Assembly: GCA_020466095.1 (NCBI GenBank)
Contig: CM035807.1
Location: 55,536,555-55,600,554 of the forward strand
Direction: 5' to 3'
DNA: 64,000 nucleotides
From: Chlorops oryzae
Taxonomy: Eukaryota > Arthropoda > Insecta > Diptera > Chloropidae
A program made the position numbers and the translations under genes. The notes below the pieces were generated by a model, which worked only from the letters and a program-made list of their open reading frames with translations, had not been told where the DNA came from and did no database searches. Below are positions 47,401-58,252 of the stretch, in pieces (the first letter of the stretch is position 1; every line of letters begins with the position of its first letter).

Positions 47401-48584
47401 TCACAAGAGGAGCTGACGTTAGTGAGAAATCGTTTAATTTTATTTTCACAAACATTTCATTATCCACTCGAGTATCAGGATCTCAGCGAAGGAAAGCCAC
47501 TTGGAAATAAGAGCGAGCTGCTATCTGTGAACCCCCTGCTTGATGATGGTGGACTCCTGCGCGTCAATGGTCGGCTTATTCACTCCGAACTAACACAAGA
47601 TGAAAGGTATCCAATCATCGTGTCTGCTGCTTCGTCGTTTTGCCGTTTATATAATATTTGGATTTCGTACACCAAACACTCTTGCATGGCGGCCCTCAGC
47701 TCATGTTTCGCATGATACGATAAAATTTCTACATCGCGCGATTGAAGCGAAAGATCAAAAGCTTCATTACTCGGCTGCTTTGCCAGCCGAAAGGTCGACG
47801 TTGTCGCTGCCGTTCACGCATACTGGCGTCGATTTGGCCGGACCATTTGACATCAAAAGCTCCACTCTTCGAACAGCCCCATATCTGAAAGGCTATGTTA
47901 GTGTATTTGTGTGTTTCGCCACCAAGGCCGTTCAGCTGGTGTTGTGCTCCGAATTATCCACTGCCTCCTTCCGAGCAGCATTTGATCGGTTCGTATGACG
48001 GCGCGGCCTGCCCAGACGTATTTTCTCCGACAACGGCCGAAATTTCATCGGCGCCAAAAATGGTTTGGATACTGAGTTCACCAGCTTCTTTTCAAATGCC
48101 GCTGATGACCTTCAATGGAAGTATTCCCTACTAGGGTTCGAATGTCATCTGATCCCGCCCCACGCACCTCATATGGGTGGATTTTGGGAGGCGGCGGTCA
48201 ACAGCTTCAAGATTCACTTCGTCAAGGTGGCTGGCCCACACAAATTCTCGTTTGAAGAATTCGCCACATTCCTCGAACGAATTGAAGAAGGAAAAGATTC
48301 TGCATCACCGATTCGAACAACGTTGGAAAATTTAATACCTCTTGAATCTACATAAAAGAGATAAATGGAAGGTTTCACAGCCGAATTTGAAGGTCGACGA
48401 TTTTGTCGTCGTCATGGAGACTCAACTGCCTCCATTTGAGTGGAGGAAAGGAAGAATCGTTCAGGTGCTTCCAGGAGGCGATGGCCGTTTTCGAATTGTC
48501 GATGTTAAAACGCAGTTCGGTGTCATCACAAGGCCAATCACAAAGCTCTGCCTGCTGCCCGTTGAAATTCCAGAAACCTTATGA
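44466..48584 (+). pseudogene. BEL/Pao pol: zinc knuckles, protease, RT, RNase H, integrase, broken
   Basis: In order: two cysteine knuckle blocks (CFLCHRTHPLREC; CLNCLATKHQKSKC; CAKCQQRHHTSLH) at 44590-44790. Aspartic protease LLDQGSQSTFI at about 45040, then FDMVIGSDIMPKLL. Reverse transcriptase pieces at 45840-46190 (TKVRVVFNASKKTPS; NGDIEKMYRQILVHEDD; VTFGVYCAPFLAIRTL). RNase H-like region at 46500-47160 (AKLFDPAGWLTLIIILAK; LPRLELCAAVHLSKLV; RDNPADLGTRG). Integrase at 47740-48330 (FTHTGVDLAGPF; HAPHMGGFWEAAV). A DUF5641-like tail at 48360-48580 (VVVMETQLPPFEWRKGRIVQ). At least eight shifts or stops. Confidence 0.9.
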
Positions 48585-48686
48585 CTAATATTCCTTATCC
48601 TTTCGCAACACCTCCCCTTCCCCTTTTCTTTGTTTGTGACTGCTCATTTGCTCATCGTTACCTCCTATTCGTTTCAGACAAGTGCC

Positions 48687-49330
48687 ATGGAAAGACGATT
48701 GTGCGCGGTGTGCCACAGGGCCCACGGCCTGAGTCGCTGTCGCCGCTTCCGCCGCTGGACCGTGGAAAAGCGACTCCTGGCGACGCTGCAAAATAAATGT
48801 TGTTCCGCATGCCTTGATTTGTCGCACCTGAGGCGAGACTGCCGTGCGCAAGATAGCTGCAAAATTTGTGACCACCGGCAATCACACGCTTCTTCACCGA
48901 TAGCCACACGTGCAGCCACCTGAGGAATGCGGCCCGTGGCGAACCCAAAGGGCCCAAGAACCTCTCCCTACAGCGCCATCGCGTTGACACCGTTCTCGCC
49001 GACGCCACCACTCCCGGTCAGCACGCCACCACTCGGAAGAACGCCGCCCAAGGAGCCGCCACCCCGGTCCCCCAGAGGGAAACCATGAAATGCGCCGTCG
49101 CGGTCGCTCCAACGTCGAGAAGTGCCGTACGCCGTGGATGTCCTGACGTCGGGAACGCGATGATGGCCGTCGCACGGTTCGCTGGGCTCCATCGCCGGCA
49201 CAAAGCTCAGCATCATCCCTGGCCCACGATGGAGGCGAAGACTGGGCGGCCCCAGAACCAAGAAAAATGGCCATCATTCGGGAGCTGATGCAGGAGATGC
49301 GCGAGTTCCTGCACAATCGAGACAAGTAAG
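48687..49330 (+). pseudogene. BEL downstream zinc-knuckle ORF (third ORF), interrupted
   Basis: Begins MERRLCAVCHRAHGLSRCRR and continues with CCSACLDLSHLRRDC and CKICDHRQSH, three cysteine clusters resembling a second gag-type knuckle domain. A stop follows at about 48921. A proline-rich stretch (TPFSPTPPLPVSTPPLGRTP) and a final IRELMQEMREFLHNRDK ending near 49330 then occur, all before the 3' LTR. It is unlike an envelope gene: no signal peptide or membrane segment. It is a separate downstream ORF in this BEL lineage, of unknown role. Confidence 0.6.
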
Positions 49331-49367
49331 CAGGAAATAGCGCTTGCGTAGCGTAAGGCGGGCAGTA

Positions 49368-49824
49368 TGTTCGTTCTTCCCCGTGGCAGCTGCGCAGCCG
49401 AGCCTTTAACACACGGCGAAAGAATCGTCCTAACGAGTACTTTTCATATTTTCTACAGCTCTAGCTCGTCGGAGAGCTCCTTCTCAATTAGAAGGAGCAA
49501 TCATTAGCAGTCTTCGATCAGTGCTTGTATACGACGCGTTTCGCCGCTCCGTAAATTACCAGAACACAAAAAAAAAATTTTTTTTACAGAAAAAGACGCC
49601 AAAAGAAGTCGTGCGCATTAACGTAACTATTAAGAAAATTTCCAAGAAGGCTTTGTGTTGTTTTTTCACATGTGCTTAATGAGCTCGCAGTGAGCAATCG
49701 CCACATTTCATACAATAAAAAATTAAAAAAAACATTAACTGAAAAACCAACAGCAATCAGCAACCACACCGCGACGACCAACAATCACAGGCACGTCTCC
49801 TCATTGTTGTCCCTCACATTAACA
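49368..49824 (+). repeat. BEL/Pao 3' LTR
   Basis: 457 bp, same ends as the 5' LTR. Followed directly by the target duplication CAAGG. Confidence 0.92.
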
Positions 49825-49829
49825 CAAGG

Positions 49830-51035
49830 CATTAGGTTGCAAATCGGTAAGGGAAAGGTCGAAAGAGGAAAAATATTACATGTGTTAAAAAAGTATACTG
49901 TATGTCCATGAGTGCTCAGGACACAGAGGACTACAGAAAGAAAAAGCGAAATAACAACTTGTCAATAGACACTTAAAAGGACAGAGTTAATCTTTAATAG
50001 CAATATATCTGATATCCATCTCTTACAACATCAAACTGAGAACAAAAAACTGAGAGCGGCAATTAACGCAAACGGTTGGGGCAAATAAAACTTATGACAT
50101 TTGGGCATGTGTTAGAAATCGTGTAGATATCTTTTAATTGTGGCAAGTTTTCCAAAGATATAATTCCATTTTGCAATCGTTAACTTTTAAAAAAACTTGC
50201 GGAAGTAGTGTCCATACATTTTTTAGAACGAAGTTCTTTATGAAACGATAGCGACAGGGGACCTAGTCGAGAAAAAGTGAAAAACCGCTATAAAATCCGC
50301 GTTACCTAAATTGAAGTTCGCAAAAATGGGTTAATAACCTTTGCAAAAAGAAAGAAATATACATATATTTACGTAAAATGACTTCCTGATGCGGCCGAGA
50401 TATTATACTTTTTTAGGCGACACTTATTTCCGACGATATCCCGAAAAAACAATTAATTATTAAATTCAGAAACTACACAGCCACATACAAGCATAAATGC
50501 ATTCAAACAAAACAAAAAAATATGTGGTGCTGCCAGACTGAACGTTTTCAGAATAACTCCGATTAGTAGGTTTTTGCAAATATATAAGGGCATATTAGGT
50601 AGCTTATAATTTTTTTGCGCTATCAAAGTATACGTCAATTCTTACATAATTAAAACATATTTAAAATCATCGTCTGTACCCTGGGGGCTGCGGATGTAAT
50701 ATCGGTGTGAAAAATATCGATACTTTAAAACATCTTTATGTATTAAAATTCGCATTTTCGAGACTATCTCATTTGCGATGGAAAACCCTTTACACGTATG
50801 CTTTTTCAGTTCCAGTATATTCTGCTTATCTAACTTAGCACTTTGAGGGCTCAACGCTGTTAAAGTAAATTAAAAGGAAGTAACGAACTCACTACTTTGA
50901 AGAAAGGAAATCAGAGTTGAAATTTCGATGACAGGTAGACAGAAATATAGGAAATGTGTGACTTAAATGCAACCCTGTGAGTCCGATTACTTGTAATAAG
51001 TACGTTCAAGTAGCGAAAGTAAGTCAAAGTACTTA
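49830..51035. other. No recognised gene; holds one dispersed repeat
   Basis: Contains the plus-strand copy (50223-50276) of the AAGAAC-palindrome repeat found at 6505-6562. Otherwise AT-rich without supported frames. Confidence 0.45.
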
Positions 51036-51039
51036 TTTG

Positions 51040-52177
51040 TTTTTATACCCAGCGTAAGCAACGTATATTACGGTATCTTGTAACAGCCAGAATAACGCTC
51101 CGTAGATATAGACATATATATATATATATATTCTTGATCAGGATCAAAAATTCGATTTAGACATGTCCGTCTGTCCGTCCGTCCGTGTCCAGATCTCCTC
51201 CGCAACGGCTGGACCAATCAAGTCGAAATGTGGCACACAGGTATATCGGGGTCCGAGTATGATCCTAACTAAAAATGGAAGACATCCGCTCACTGCCATG
51301 CCACAAATGAATTTAATGTGTTTTCAGTAAAATGCATGTAACTTACGAACCACTCAACACATTTCATTGATATTTGGTGTACTGGTAAACTACGAAAAGG
51401 GACATATCCTGAAAAAAAAGGGACGCCGCCCTCCGTGAGCCACGCCTACAAATAAGGGCTTATCGTAACTTGTGAAATAACAGGCGTAGAAGCTTCAAAT
51501 TCGCAACATAGGTTGACCAAGACAAATGAAAGGTGTAGGCAAAAATTTTATGTGGCTCGCCCACTGCCACGCCCACAAATGAAGATTTTTCGTAACTTCC
51601 GAGGTTAAAGGCGTAGAAGCTTCAAAATCGCAACATAGGTTGACAAAGGCAAATGAAAGGTGTAGGAACAAAAATTTATGTAGCCCGCCCACTGCCACGC
51701 CCACAAATGGAGAATTTTCGTAACTTCCGAAGTAAAAGGCATAGAAGCTTCAAATTCGCAACATAGGTTCACCAAGGCGAATGAAAGGTGTAGGAAAAAA
51801 TTTTATTTGGCCCGCCCACTGCCACGCCCACAAATGAAGATTTTTCGTAACTTCCTAAGTAAAAGGCGTAGAAGCTTCAAATTCGCAACATAGGTTCAGC
51901 AAGGCGAATGAAAGGTGTAGGAAAAAAATGTATGTGGCCCGCCCACTGCCACGCCCACAAATGAAGATTTTTCGTTACTTCAGAAGTAAAAGGCGTAGAA
52001 GCTTCAAATTCGCAACATAGGTTCACCAAGGCGAATGAAAGGTGTAGGGAAATAATTTATGTGGCCCTCCCACTGCCACGCCCATAAATAGAGAAGCAAA
52101 ACATAGTGCGCTCATAACGTCGGGACGCTGGGTATTTCAAAGTCGGGCTTGACCGACTTTAGCTTTCTTACTTGTTT
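51040..52177 (+). mobile_element. DINE-1/Helentron-like non-autonomous element
   Basis: Starts TTTTTATACCCAGCGTAAGC and contains the TATATTCTTGATCAGGATCA block, then GTCCGTCTGTCCGTCCGTCC, both familiar from Drosophila DINE-1 elements. Ends with CGCTGGGTA, the hairpin AGTCGGGCTTGACCGACT and TTTCTTACTTGTTT. The inner inverted pair TACCCAGCG/CGCTGGGTA matches the subterminal pairing of Helentrons. A 127-bp tandem array fills its 3' half. Confidence 0.85.
51484..52090 (+). repeat. 127-bp tandem array in DINE-1-like element
   Basis: About 4.7 units with starts near 51484, 51611, 51739, 51866 and 51993. Each has GCGTAGAAGCTTCAAA, CGCAACATAGGTT, GAATGAAAGGTGTAGG and GCCCACTGCCACGCCCA. Confidence 0.92.
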
Positions 52178-54347
52178 GTTAATAAAATTAATATTTGGAC
52201 GGCGTTCTTTTAAGAATTCAAGTGTTGTTAAAGACATTCTGATATGTTACTCAAAAATACAGCAAAAAAATTCGGGTAGGTGCGTTTTTCGCCTAAGTGC
52301 ATAAAATTGTTTGGAAAATAATAGAATGCAGCTAAGCAGAATATACTGTATCGCATTTTCGCTTGTTAAAAACAGTTGAAAACAACAAACAGCCGTCTTG
52401 TATACATATATTTTTCGATTAATAAAAACAATTGAGTTTTGCGAAAAACCTTGCTGCGAATTATATTTACTAACATTTATAAATACCATAATGAACTTCG
52501 TACTTATCTGGTGTCCTATGACACAACTCAACTTGTTTTACACCAAGATGCTTTAAAGTTTACTCAACATAAAAATCATTACAAATTTGACAAAAATTTT
52601 TTTTTTATTAATATATCTGTAAAAACTACAGGCATTGTGGAAGTTTTATGTTCTGCGATCGATGGTATTTAGGTTGCCGATACGAAAAATCGAACAGAAA
52701 TATATGAAAAATTGTGGATGGTAGTTAAAAATATCAAAAGGGGTGTATATTTTTGAAGAATTTTACAATTTTCGCTGTAATTTACAAAATAATTGAGATG
52801 TTTGATTTTCCTTTCTTTTCTCGAGTAGTTGTGAACAGGCCCATCTTCCGATGCCCGCTTGACGTTGACTTACGGGACTCCCTGTATAATAAGTCAGTAT
52901 TCGGGAGTGTTCGGGTGCCATTTTCTGCATCGAAAGGCAACCATTCGACAAAAACTGCCAAAAAATTGTTAAAGGAAATTGAAAATTTAGTATTATAAAT
53001 GAGGCGCATCAAAATCAGCGCAAAAGTGGTGTGACCCCAGATAACTTGATTTGAGAACATGAGAAGTTACAATTTGATTGGATAGTTTTTTAGCCTTGTT
53101 TCTCTTGTGAACATTATTTTAACTGTTTTTAGTTAACTTGATAAAACGAACCTCTTAATCTATAATATTTGTGTACCTTTGTGATAATTAAGCTTAAAAT
53201 ATAAAAAAAATTTGGATTAAACCACTTCTGCATTTATGGTATTTGGGTTTAGTCTTAAATAATAAAAAAGTTTCACCGAAAAAAAGACAAATTTATTTAG
53301 AACACAATCAAAATAGCGAAAAAAGGGTTATTCTTCATCTGTCTTAATATAATACGCTACATTTTTGACACTGTTTGAACTATTAAGATTGTTATAAAAG
53401 TGTGATGAACTGGCAGTATTAACTGCAACAATTCAAGAAGATCGTTCTTCTTTGTTCAGCAATGGTTGGTTTTCCAGTGCATCTTGGTGTGCTATGGTTA
53501 CTGATTGCCGTTTCTTTAAATTTGAATTCATTAAAAAGGACTTCTTCATTATTGGAATAATTGTATAAAAGTGAATATCGATGAATTTTATGGAATTTCA
53601 ATCACTGCATTTTCAACCATTCTATCTTGTTTTTATCAACCGAAAATTTTCTGTTATATTTTTTTCCAGTGATCCAGTGGGAAAAAATCGCTTCGTGTCA
53701 TTCTTACTATTTTAAATGGTTGTTTATGGTTAATTACAATTAAAGTCGTTTGGTGGGGTATTTCGGTTTTAACTACAATTTTTAATAAATTTTTGTGAAT
53801 AACCTCTTCACTTTTCCAAACTGACTAGTGACAATTTTGACGTTAGCCACAAAGAAAGTGTTTCTCAGGTGCAAAAGTGGTGCATACAGCTTACACTACT
53901 CTTGCACTATAGTACTTGATTGTAACGGCCCGTGAAAAATCAATGTTTGTGGCGCCATCTGTTTCTGGATACAAAAAAGACACAAATTCGACTATTGCAC
54001 TGAACATTTGTATTGTGTTACGTAGTGTAAAGAAAAATTATGGTGTAGGTGATTCATTGAGATAAGAAAAAAATTAAGTAAAAAAAATTTAAAAAAATAA
54101 ATAAAAACAAATTTCAAAGTTTCTATCGGACGCACAAACACACATTTACTTCAACAAAACAAATCCACGGACAACACGTAAGGACTACCAAACAACATAA
54201 TCAATATTCTTACAATATATCCACAGCACATGATGGAAGACCAATTCGAGGCAACAAAACAAATGTTCCAAGACTCGATGAAAATCAAATGGACTGCAAC
54301 CCCGCAATAAAATGCTACTAGCGGATCTTGTGGAAAGGCAAAATCCT
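52178..54347. other. No recognised gene
   Basis: AT-rich with short frames. The plus-strand frame at 52753-52998 has no family features. A leader-like TE fragment with CCACGGACAACACGTAAGGA and a short MMEDQFEATKQMFQDSM reading lies at 54160-54310. Confidence 0.4.
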
Positions 54348-54910
54348 TGTAATGAACTCTTTTTTTCGTAGCCGGGGTATTTACTCAGCCGAGTAACCAG
54401 ACTCCAGTCCCTTACAAAAATTTATATTTGAAGGAGATACACAAACTAGACGTGTAAGAAAAGATGTTTATTAAAAGAGAGGGACCGGCTTCTTTAAGGC
54501 CGCCCCAAAATAAAATACAATCAAATAGGTGTATTACTGTCCGTCGCTGAGTGCAGGTGTTGGGCTCCAGCGATGATGATGTTCTCCCAGCGTAGGTGTA
54601 CGGCGCAACGACGTCGTCTCAGTGTGTAGCGAGGTGTCGGTATAAACTACCGCCTAACGTCCCTCCAAAACTCCACCGTATTATTAGAGTTAAACCTCGA
54701 CCGAATGTCTGCCCAGAATTTGACGCACGCACGCGTAGAACAGGTACGAACGCTTAATCCGCACGTGCGTGAGCAAAGAGTCACGGCAGCGTCACTGACG
54801 CGTGGACGTGCGGAACAGGTACAAACACTTAATCCACACGGCCACGCTCACTGAGTTACGCACGACAATTCCAACCGTACTCGAACCGCCGTACGTTCGT
54901 CCGAACTAGA

Positions 54911-55388
54911 ATGCACTCGTATGAAGAATAAATGTCCGTGAAATGTCCGTCGAGAAAGTTGACGCATGCACGCGTGGAACAGGTACAAACGCTTAATCCA
55001 CACGTGCGTAGGCAATGGGTCACGGCAACGACAGGGAAACGTAGATGTGTGGAACAGGTACAAACGCTTACTCCACACTTACACGCTCACTGAGTTACGC
55101 ACGACAATTCCAACCGTACTCGAACCGCCGTACGTTCGTCCGACCTAGAATGCACTCGTATGAAGAATAAATGTCCGTGAAATGTCCGTCGAGAAAGTTG
55201 ACGCATGCACGCGTGGAACAGGTACAAACGCTTAATCCACACGTGCGTAGGCAATGGGTCACGGCAACGACAGGGAAACGTAGATGTGTGGAACAGGTGC
55301 AAACGCTTACTCCACCCGTACACGCTCACTGAGTTACGCACGACAATTTCAACACTATTCCCCTTCAGACACAACCACTAACTACGAT
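54911..55388 (+). repeat. 239-bp tandem duplication
   Basis: ATGCACTCGTATGAAGAATA recurs at 54911 and 55150; the units are almost identical, indicating a recent duplication. Confidence 0.9.
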
Positions 55389-55706
55389 CGTCACTATTTA
55401 CGTTTCGGCGAAATGCTTACCCACGTATATTGTGTACCAAGTATACTTACATACGTTTCAAAACGTTCCGAAATGTCTTATCGGTTGGCGTTGCTATCTT
55501 CAACACGTGGACTCAAACTTCTCGTTAGATGCGAATGTTGCGTCTTCCTTCTGGCGTTGTTCACTTCGTGGAGATCACTGGGAAAAGAGCGCGATTTCTG
55601 TGCGGCTCGCGCTTTTATCCTATTTTTCGAGCTAGCGATGAGTTCCTTAGTTCGATGTATTGTCCGATAATTCCTTCAGCTGATATCGATCACTTTGCCT
55701 GGCGTA

Positions 55707-55906
55707 TTTTAGAGGTGCGTCACACGGTGCATTGTCGACGTCCACACGATTGCACATTTTAGAGGTGTGTCACACGGTGCATTGTCGACGTCCACACGAT
55801 GGCACTTTTTAGAGGTGCGTCACACGGTGCATTGTCGTCGTCCCCACGATGGCACATTTTAGAGATGTGTCACACGGTGCATTGTCGTCGTCCACACGAT
55901 TTCACA
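55707..55906 (+). repeat. 50-bp minisatellite, four units
   Basis: Units starting TTTTAGAGG at 55707, 55757, 55807 and 55857, with a fifth start at 55907. Each carries CACACGGTGCATTGTCG. Confidence 0.92.
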
Positions 55907-56055
55907 TTTTAGAGGTTAAATATTTATTAAACCAAGGAAAAACATAATTAAACGAAAAACTGCAACCCCGCGTTAATCAATAATATGTGAGTCATCACAT
56001 CCTAACACAAAGCCTCTAACGCTAGAACCCGTAAAAGTCAATAACCGAAAGACAA

Positions 56056-56446
56056 CCAGGTCGATCAATAATACCCAGCTTCCAAGTTCATCGATTGATA
56101 CCTCTCCACGGGAATCGCCAACACCATCCATCAATGCAGAATTACAGCTTCCAAAGATTTTGGATGACGTTTTAAGCCTCGTTGGTTACAATGAGGATGT
56201 ACTGGAAGAATGGGGCAGAACAACCAGCAACATCGTTAGCCATGTTGCAACAACAAAGATGGCCGGATCAACGAATTAGAGGTCTGAAAGTGGTCGACGG
56301 CATTAATTATCAGATAAATATTAACAAATTTGGAAGTATAACAATCAAACGAAAAACAACAGCCACACCTTCAGTAGCAAATAATACGCAAAACATGGGA
56401 ACAAAACGAGTAAGACGCTCATACACAGACTTTGGAAACTTCCAAT
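56056..56446 (+). other. Unassigned coding-like segment
   Basis: One frame reads STPSINAELQLPKILDD-like text and VLSLVGYNEDVLEEWG. After a shift, 56182-56446 reads RGLKVVDGINYQININKFGS and ends NFQ with a stop. The style is that of a transposon protein, but no family was recognised. Two frames are needed, so it is probably a broken TE gene. Confidence 0.35.
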
Positions 56447-56490
56447 GAAAACAACACCAACCAAAGCCAATGGTAAACACAATTCAAATA

Positions 56491-57322
56491 TTTTTTATAC
56501 ACGACACACTCTGTATCGAGGGTATCTCGCGTTTGTGTGATTGTGTGTAACACCCAGAACCAGTCGAGATAGACCATGCAAAATATATATTGAAATGATC
56601 ACCGTCACCAGGAGATTCGATTTACACATGTCCGTCTGTCTGTCTGTCTGTATACAGTTTTCTTATCGAAGGAGTTGAGCTTTCTTGACAAAATTTGGCA
56701 TGCGTACTCACGGCGACATGAGTAAGAACAAGTTCGAGAAAAGACCTGATCGGATTATTTTTAGGGGTACCTCCAGTACTAGGGTCTGTTACGCAAAATC
56801 GCAACAGCTGCTCTAAAATGGAAGTTTTTCAACATATTTCGATTCAATATTTAAACATGTTTCAAGGCAAGCAATACGATTTCCAAAAATTTTAAAAGTG
56901 GGCGTGGCAGAAGGGCGTTTGTCGAAAAATTTCCCCTTCACCCGAAATTAAAATGGGACTTGAACGAAATTTGGCACTTCTGCTTCCTTTGTAGCCATAA
57001 ACATCCTCCGAAAAAATTTCCTTGGTCGGTCCTTTATTTAATGTACCTCCAGTACTAGGGTTTGACACAGAATTCGAGTTTAGATTTAAGCCTCTGAAAT
57101 GAATTTCAAGAAAAGGGGAAAAGTAGTCGTGGAAAGGGCGATTTTTTAAAAGAAATTTAACAAAAGTTGGTATATGGGGCCCCCTAATGGCCTTAAAAAC
57201 CTCTTCAATATTCTTACTTTGTGGTCCTGTTTTTGGGCGTGGTTCAAAAATTATTTAAACATGTGCCTGTGTCGGGTATTATATTGTCAGGCTCGCCTGA
57301 CTATAACACCTTTACCTGTTTT
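56491..57322 (+). mobile_element. Helentron-like non-autonomous element, full-length copy
   Basis: Starts TTTTTTATACACGACACACT and ends GTGTCGGGTATT, hairpin GTCAGGCTCGCCTGAC and TTTACCTGTTTT. Contains a TCTG tract (about 56631-56652). Three partial relatives are in this window (7423-7650, 9965-10245, 18360-18840). The same end plan as the DINE-1-like copy at 51040 but a different sequence, so a second family. Confidence 0.78.
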
Positions 57323-58250
57323 CATGGTGTTTTTATAAGTATATATATTTATATCTTTTTTTATTGTTATAGTGGTTATATCATTTTTTGAGTATTAAAA
57401 TATAAACAAACAAAAAAAAACACAAGAATTGTTATATAATATGGAATAAAAATGGATAGTGTAGGGTCCAGCTAATTACATAGGAAAAAAAAATAATTAC
57501 CCAAAGTTCAGGATCATAGTTCCACTGATACGATAATTCTAAAAGTCCCTAGGGCTTTCCTTTTTGTTAAATTTTCTTTCAAAAAAACCACTTCTGTGGT
57601 TTGATAATTTTTGTAAGCTTTAAGAAATGTTTAGATCAGCTGATGTTAGAAAGAATACACATGGTAAAGAGAGAGAGAGAGAAAGAGGTTATAATGAAAA
57701 AGAGCTTTTTGAAGAGTTGAATTTTTTTGCTTATCACATTTTTTTTACCCCGGAGTTGCTTTTAAACAATAAAATTCTAATGAGCTATAAAAAAAAGGAA
57801 AATAACTACCTGAAAGGAGAAAGCAAAGTCAGCCATACAAAAAACAGCTATAGCCATAAAAAAACGAAAGGAATGAAATGCTTTTTGTACAAAAATATGT
57901 CAAATTGAATTCATGCAACAAAAAATATTAGTGGTGGATTTTTGGCGCCTAATGAAGTAGGAAGTTCTATTAAGGAGTTGTTGTTGGAGAAACTTTTGTA
58001 TTCTCTGCGAATTTTAGACAGAGGGGTATTTCACCTTACGACTATGGAGTCACCTTAAAACGGACTAAAAGGACCAAAAGGGGGGAGTGCACTCAAATTA
58101 TAGCAGGAGCCATGGCGCACTCACGGCTGCGAAGATCGCAGTGGGTGGGTTGCTCCAGACATGGGACTGGGACGTGGATGTGGAGTGATGTGTTGATGGC
58201 ACCGCATGCCAGTAAGAATGATTGAGGATGATGTGGGCAGTGAATGAGCA
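57323..58250. other. No recognised gene
   Basis: AT-rich. A GA-rich tract near 57667-57688. The short lysine-rich frame at 57627-57908 has no family signature. Confidence 0.4.
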
Positions 58251-58252
58251 TA

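Larger units (their letters stand above)
34479..49824 (+). mobile_element. BEL/Pao LTR retrotransposon (15.3 kb with nested insertions)
   Basis: LTRs at 34479-35034 and 49368-49824 both start TGTTCGTTCTTC and end TTAACA. A perfect 5-bp target duplication, CAAGG, lies at 34474-34478 and 49825-49829. A primer-binding site follows the first LTR, and gag with a DUF1759-type domain, zinc knuckles, protease, RT/RNase H and integrase follow in BEL/Pao order. A minus-strand Helitron and a mariner are nested between leader and gag. Coding regions are broken, so the element is dead. Confidence 0.93.
54348..55920 (+). repeat. Repeat family with tandem core, copy 2 (LTR-like)
   Basis: Begins TGTAATGAACTCTTTTTTTC and GGGGTATTTACTCAG, like 23454. 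Contains a 239-bp unit repeated twice (about 54911-55388, with partial units before it) and a 50-bp unit repeated four times (55707-55906). The string CTGCAACCCCGC occurs on both sides (54293-54304 and about 55967-55978), so this may be an insertion into another element. Minus-strand frames across the 239-bp units are artefacts of the duplication. Confidence 0.6.

Noticed and set aside
48585..49412. Several minus-strand frames of up to 172 codons
   Set aside because: Antisense to the GC-rich third ORF of the BEL element; arginine-rich composition reflects proline codons on the other strand.
51484..52090. Regularly spaced repeats that could suggest a CRISPR-like array
   Set aside because: Units are contiguous 127-bp tandem copies with no unique spacers, inside a DINE-1-like element of a eukaryote.
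52753..52998. Plus-strand frame of 81 codons
   Set aside because: No family motif, no splice or start context; antisense frames of similar length overlap it.
54848..55374. Two similar minus-strand frames with repeated cysteine/histidine text
   Set aside because: Both arise from the 239-bp tandem duplication; no domain is recognisable.
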